In this document: positions 6,037 through 6,432 of the stretch, one piece after another
Numbering within the stretch: the stretch's first letter is position 1
Layout of the letters: every line of letters begins with the position of its first letter
Source: Chloroflexota bacterium
GTDB lineage: Bacteria; Chloroflexota; Dehalococcoidia; Lucifugimonadales; Australimonadaceae
NCBI GenBank assembly: GCA_027625205.1
Contig: JAQBVZ010000042.1
Location: 1-6,432, forward strand
Direction of reading: 5' to 3'
DNA length: 6,432 bases
The notes under the pieces: generated by a model
What the model was told of the DNA's origin: nothing
Seen by the model: only the letters and a program-made list of their open reading frames with translations
The model's database searches: none
Translations under genes and position numbers: made by a program

Positions 6037-6432
6037 CTAAGACCACAAGGTGGGTTTTACCACCATGAGGTATAACGACACCAACGGCAGCACGGTTGCG
6101 ACAGTCCCCCAAACATACCACTTATGCAACACTTCGAAGAACTCTATGGGAAGGCCACCGTCTGGCCCAACGCCAGCATTGGACAACTCACCCATGGCAC
6201 TCTGATACCGCAGCAGGAAGGCGACCCAGACGACACCTGAGGCAGCGAACAGTCCCAAAGCCAGTGATATCCACGCATTGCGGTGAAGCCCGCTCCACCC
6301 GCCCCAGGCGTCGGCGGCCAAAGCCAAGCCATTGCCCAGCACCAGAATGACCCCAGGGCCTGTAAACAGCAGGTCGGCCTTGCGTACAGCGCGAGAGGCA
6401 AACTGCAAAACGCTCATTTCGCCATTACGTTC
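6037..6432 (-). CDS. DUF2269-like integral membrane protein, start outside the window
   Basis: The C-terminal ~131 residues of a small inner-membrane protein. Counting from the first visible Met (6417), three hydrophobic segments can be seen at about 16-36 (FTGPGVILVLGNGLAL), 48-70 and 100-120, with the ending LMVVKPTLWS. The pattern RAVRKADLLFTGPGVILVL plus HKWYVWG and LMVVKP resembles DUF2269 (predicted membrane proteins of ~150 residues with four helices). That family has another N-terminal helix before this point. The frame here stays open upstream of the Met to the window edge (ERNGE), and no ribosome binding site precedes the Met, so I take it as internal and the gene as truncated by the edge. 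Function is unknown. It lies 15 nt upstream of the bicupin gene and is probably cotranscribed. Confidence 0.72.
   Translation of the reverse strand, partial: ERNGEMSVLQFASRAVRKADLLFTGPGVILVLGNGLALAADAWGGWSGLHRNAWISLALGLFAASGVVWVAFLLRYQSAMGELSNAGVGPDGGLPIEFFEVLHKWYVWGTVATVLPLVSLYLMVVKPTLWS

Noticed and set aside
6414..6417. ATGA overlap suggesting that another gene ends at 6414 and is coupled to the membrane protein
   Set aside because: The upstream frame offers only five codons, and the membrane protein frame is itself open to the window edge with family-like residues, so the ATG is likely internal.

Overview
The window looks like a stretch of a bacterial chromosome of moderately high GC (mid to upper 50s percent by eye). 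It has tight gene packing, GAGGAG-type ribosome binding sites, TAG stops and alternative starts. No rRNA, tRNA, mobile element or CRISPR array is visible. The gene mix (a class III extradiol dioxygenase-like protein, a gentisate-dioxygenase-like bicupin, a short core-type MetE-like protein and paired aldo/keto reductases) recalls the catabolic gene content of uncultured Chloroflexota such as SAR202/Dehalococcoidia. That placement is an inference from gene content, not something the sequence proves.

Plus strand, left part (1-1793). The window opens inside an ABC transporter ATPase of the PotA/UgpC/FbpC type. Only the end of its nucleotide-binding domain and its C-terminal TOBE region are present. 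A perfect inverted repeat plus T-run (655-690) closes this transcript. A TATAAT box and a GGAGG ribosome binding site then precede a 344-residue LigB-superfamily (class III extradiol dioxygenase subunit B-like) protein. A 168-bp convergent intergenic region (1794-1961) with only weak hairpins separates it from the genes on the other strand.

Minus strand, right part (6432 down to 1962). Five genes read the same way with gaps of 15, 17, 45 and 23 nt, so they are probably one operon. In transcription order they are: a DUF2269-like membrane protein (its start lies outside the window), a gentisate 1,2-dioxygenase-like bicupin with a TTG start, a MetE-like zinc methyltransferase lacking the N-terminal MetE domain, and two tandem paralogous aldo/keto reductases. 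The promoter of this operon lies beyond the right edge.

A reasonable reading is a catabolic locus for aromatic or other oxygenated compounds. The ATPase may power uptake, the dioxygenases open rings, the reductases handle aldehydes or ketones, and the MetE-like protein moves a methyl group. The coupling of ring cleavage, methyl transfer and paired reductases is the most interesting aspect, but no substrate can be read from the sequence. The maleylpyruvate isomerase and fumarylpyruvate hydrolase expected after gentisate cleavage are not in the window, and neither is a regulator.
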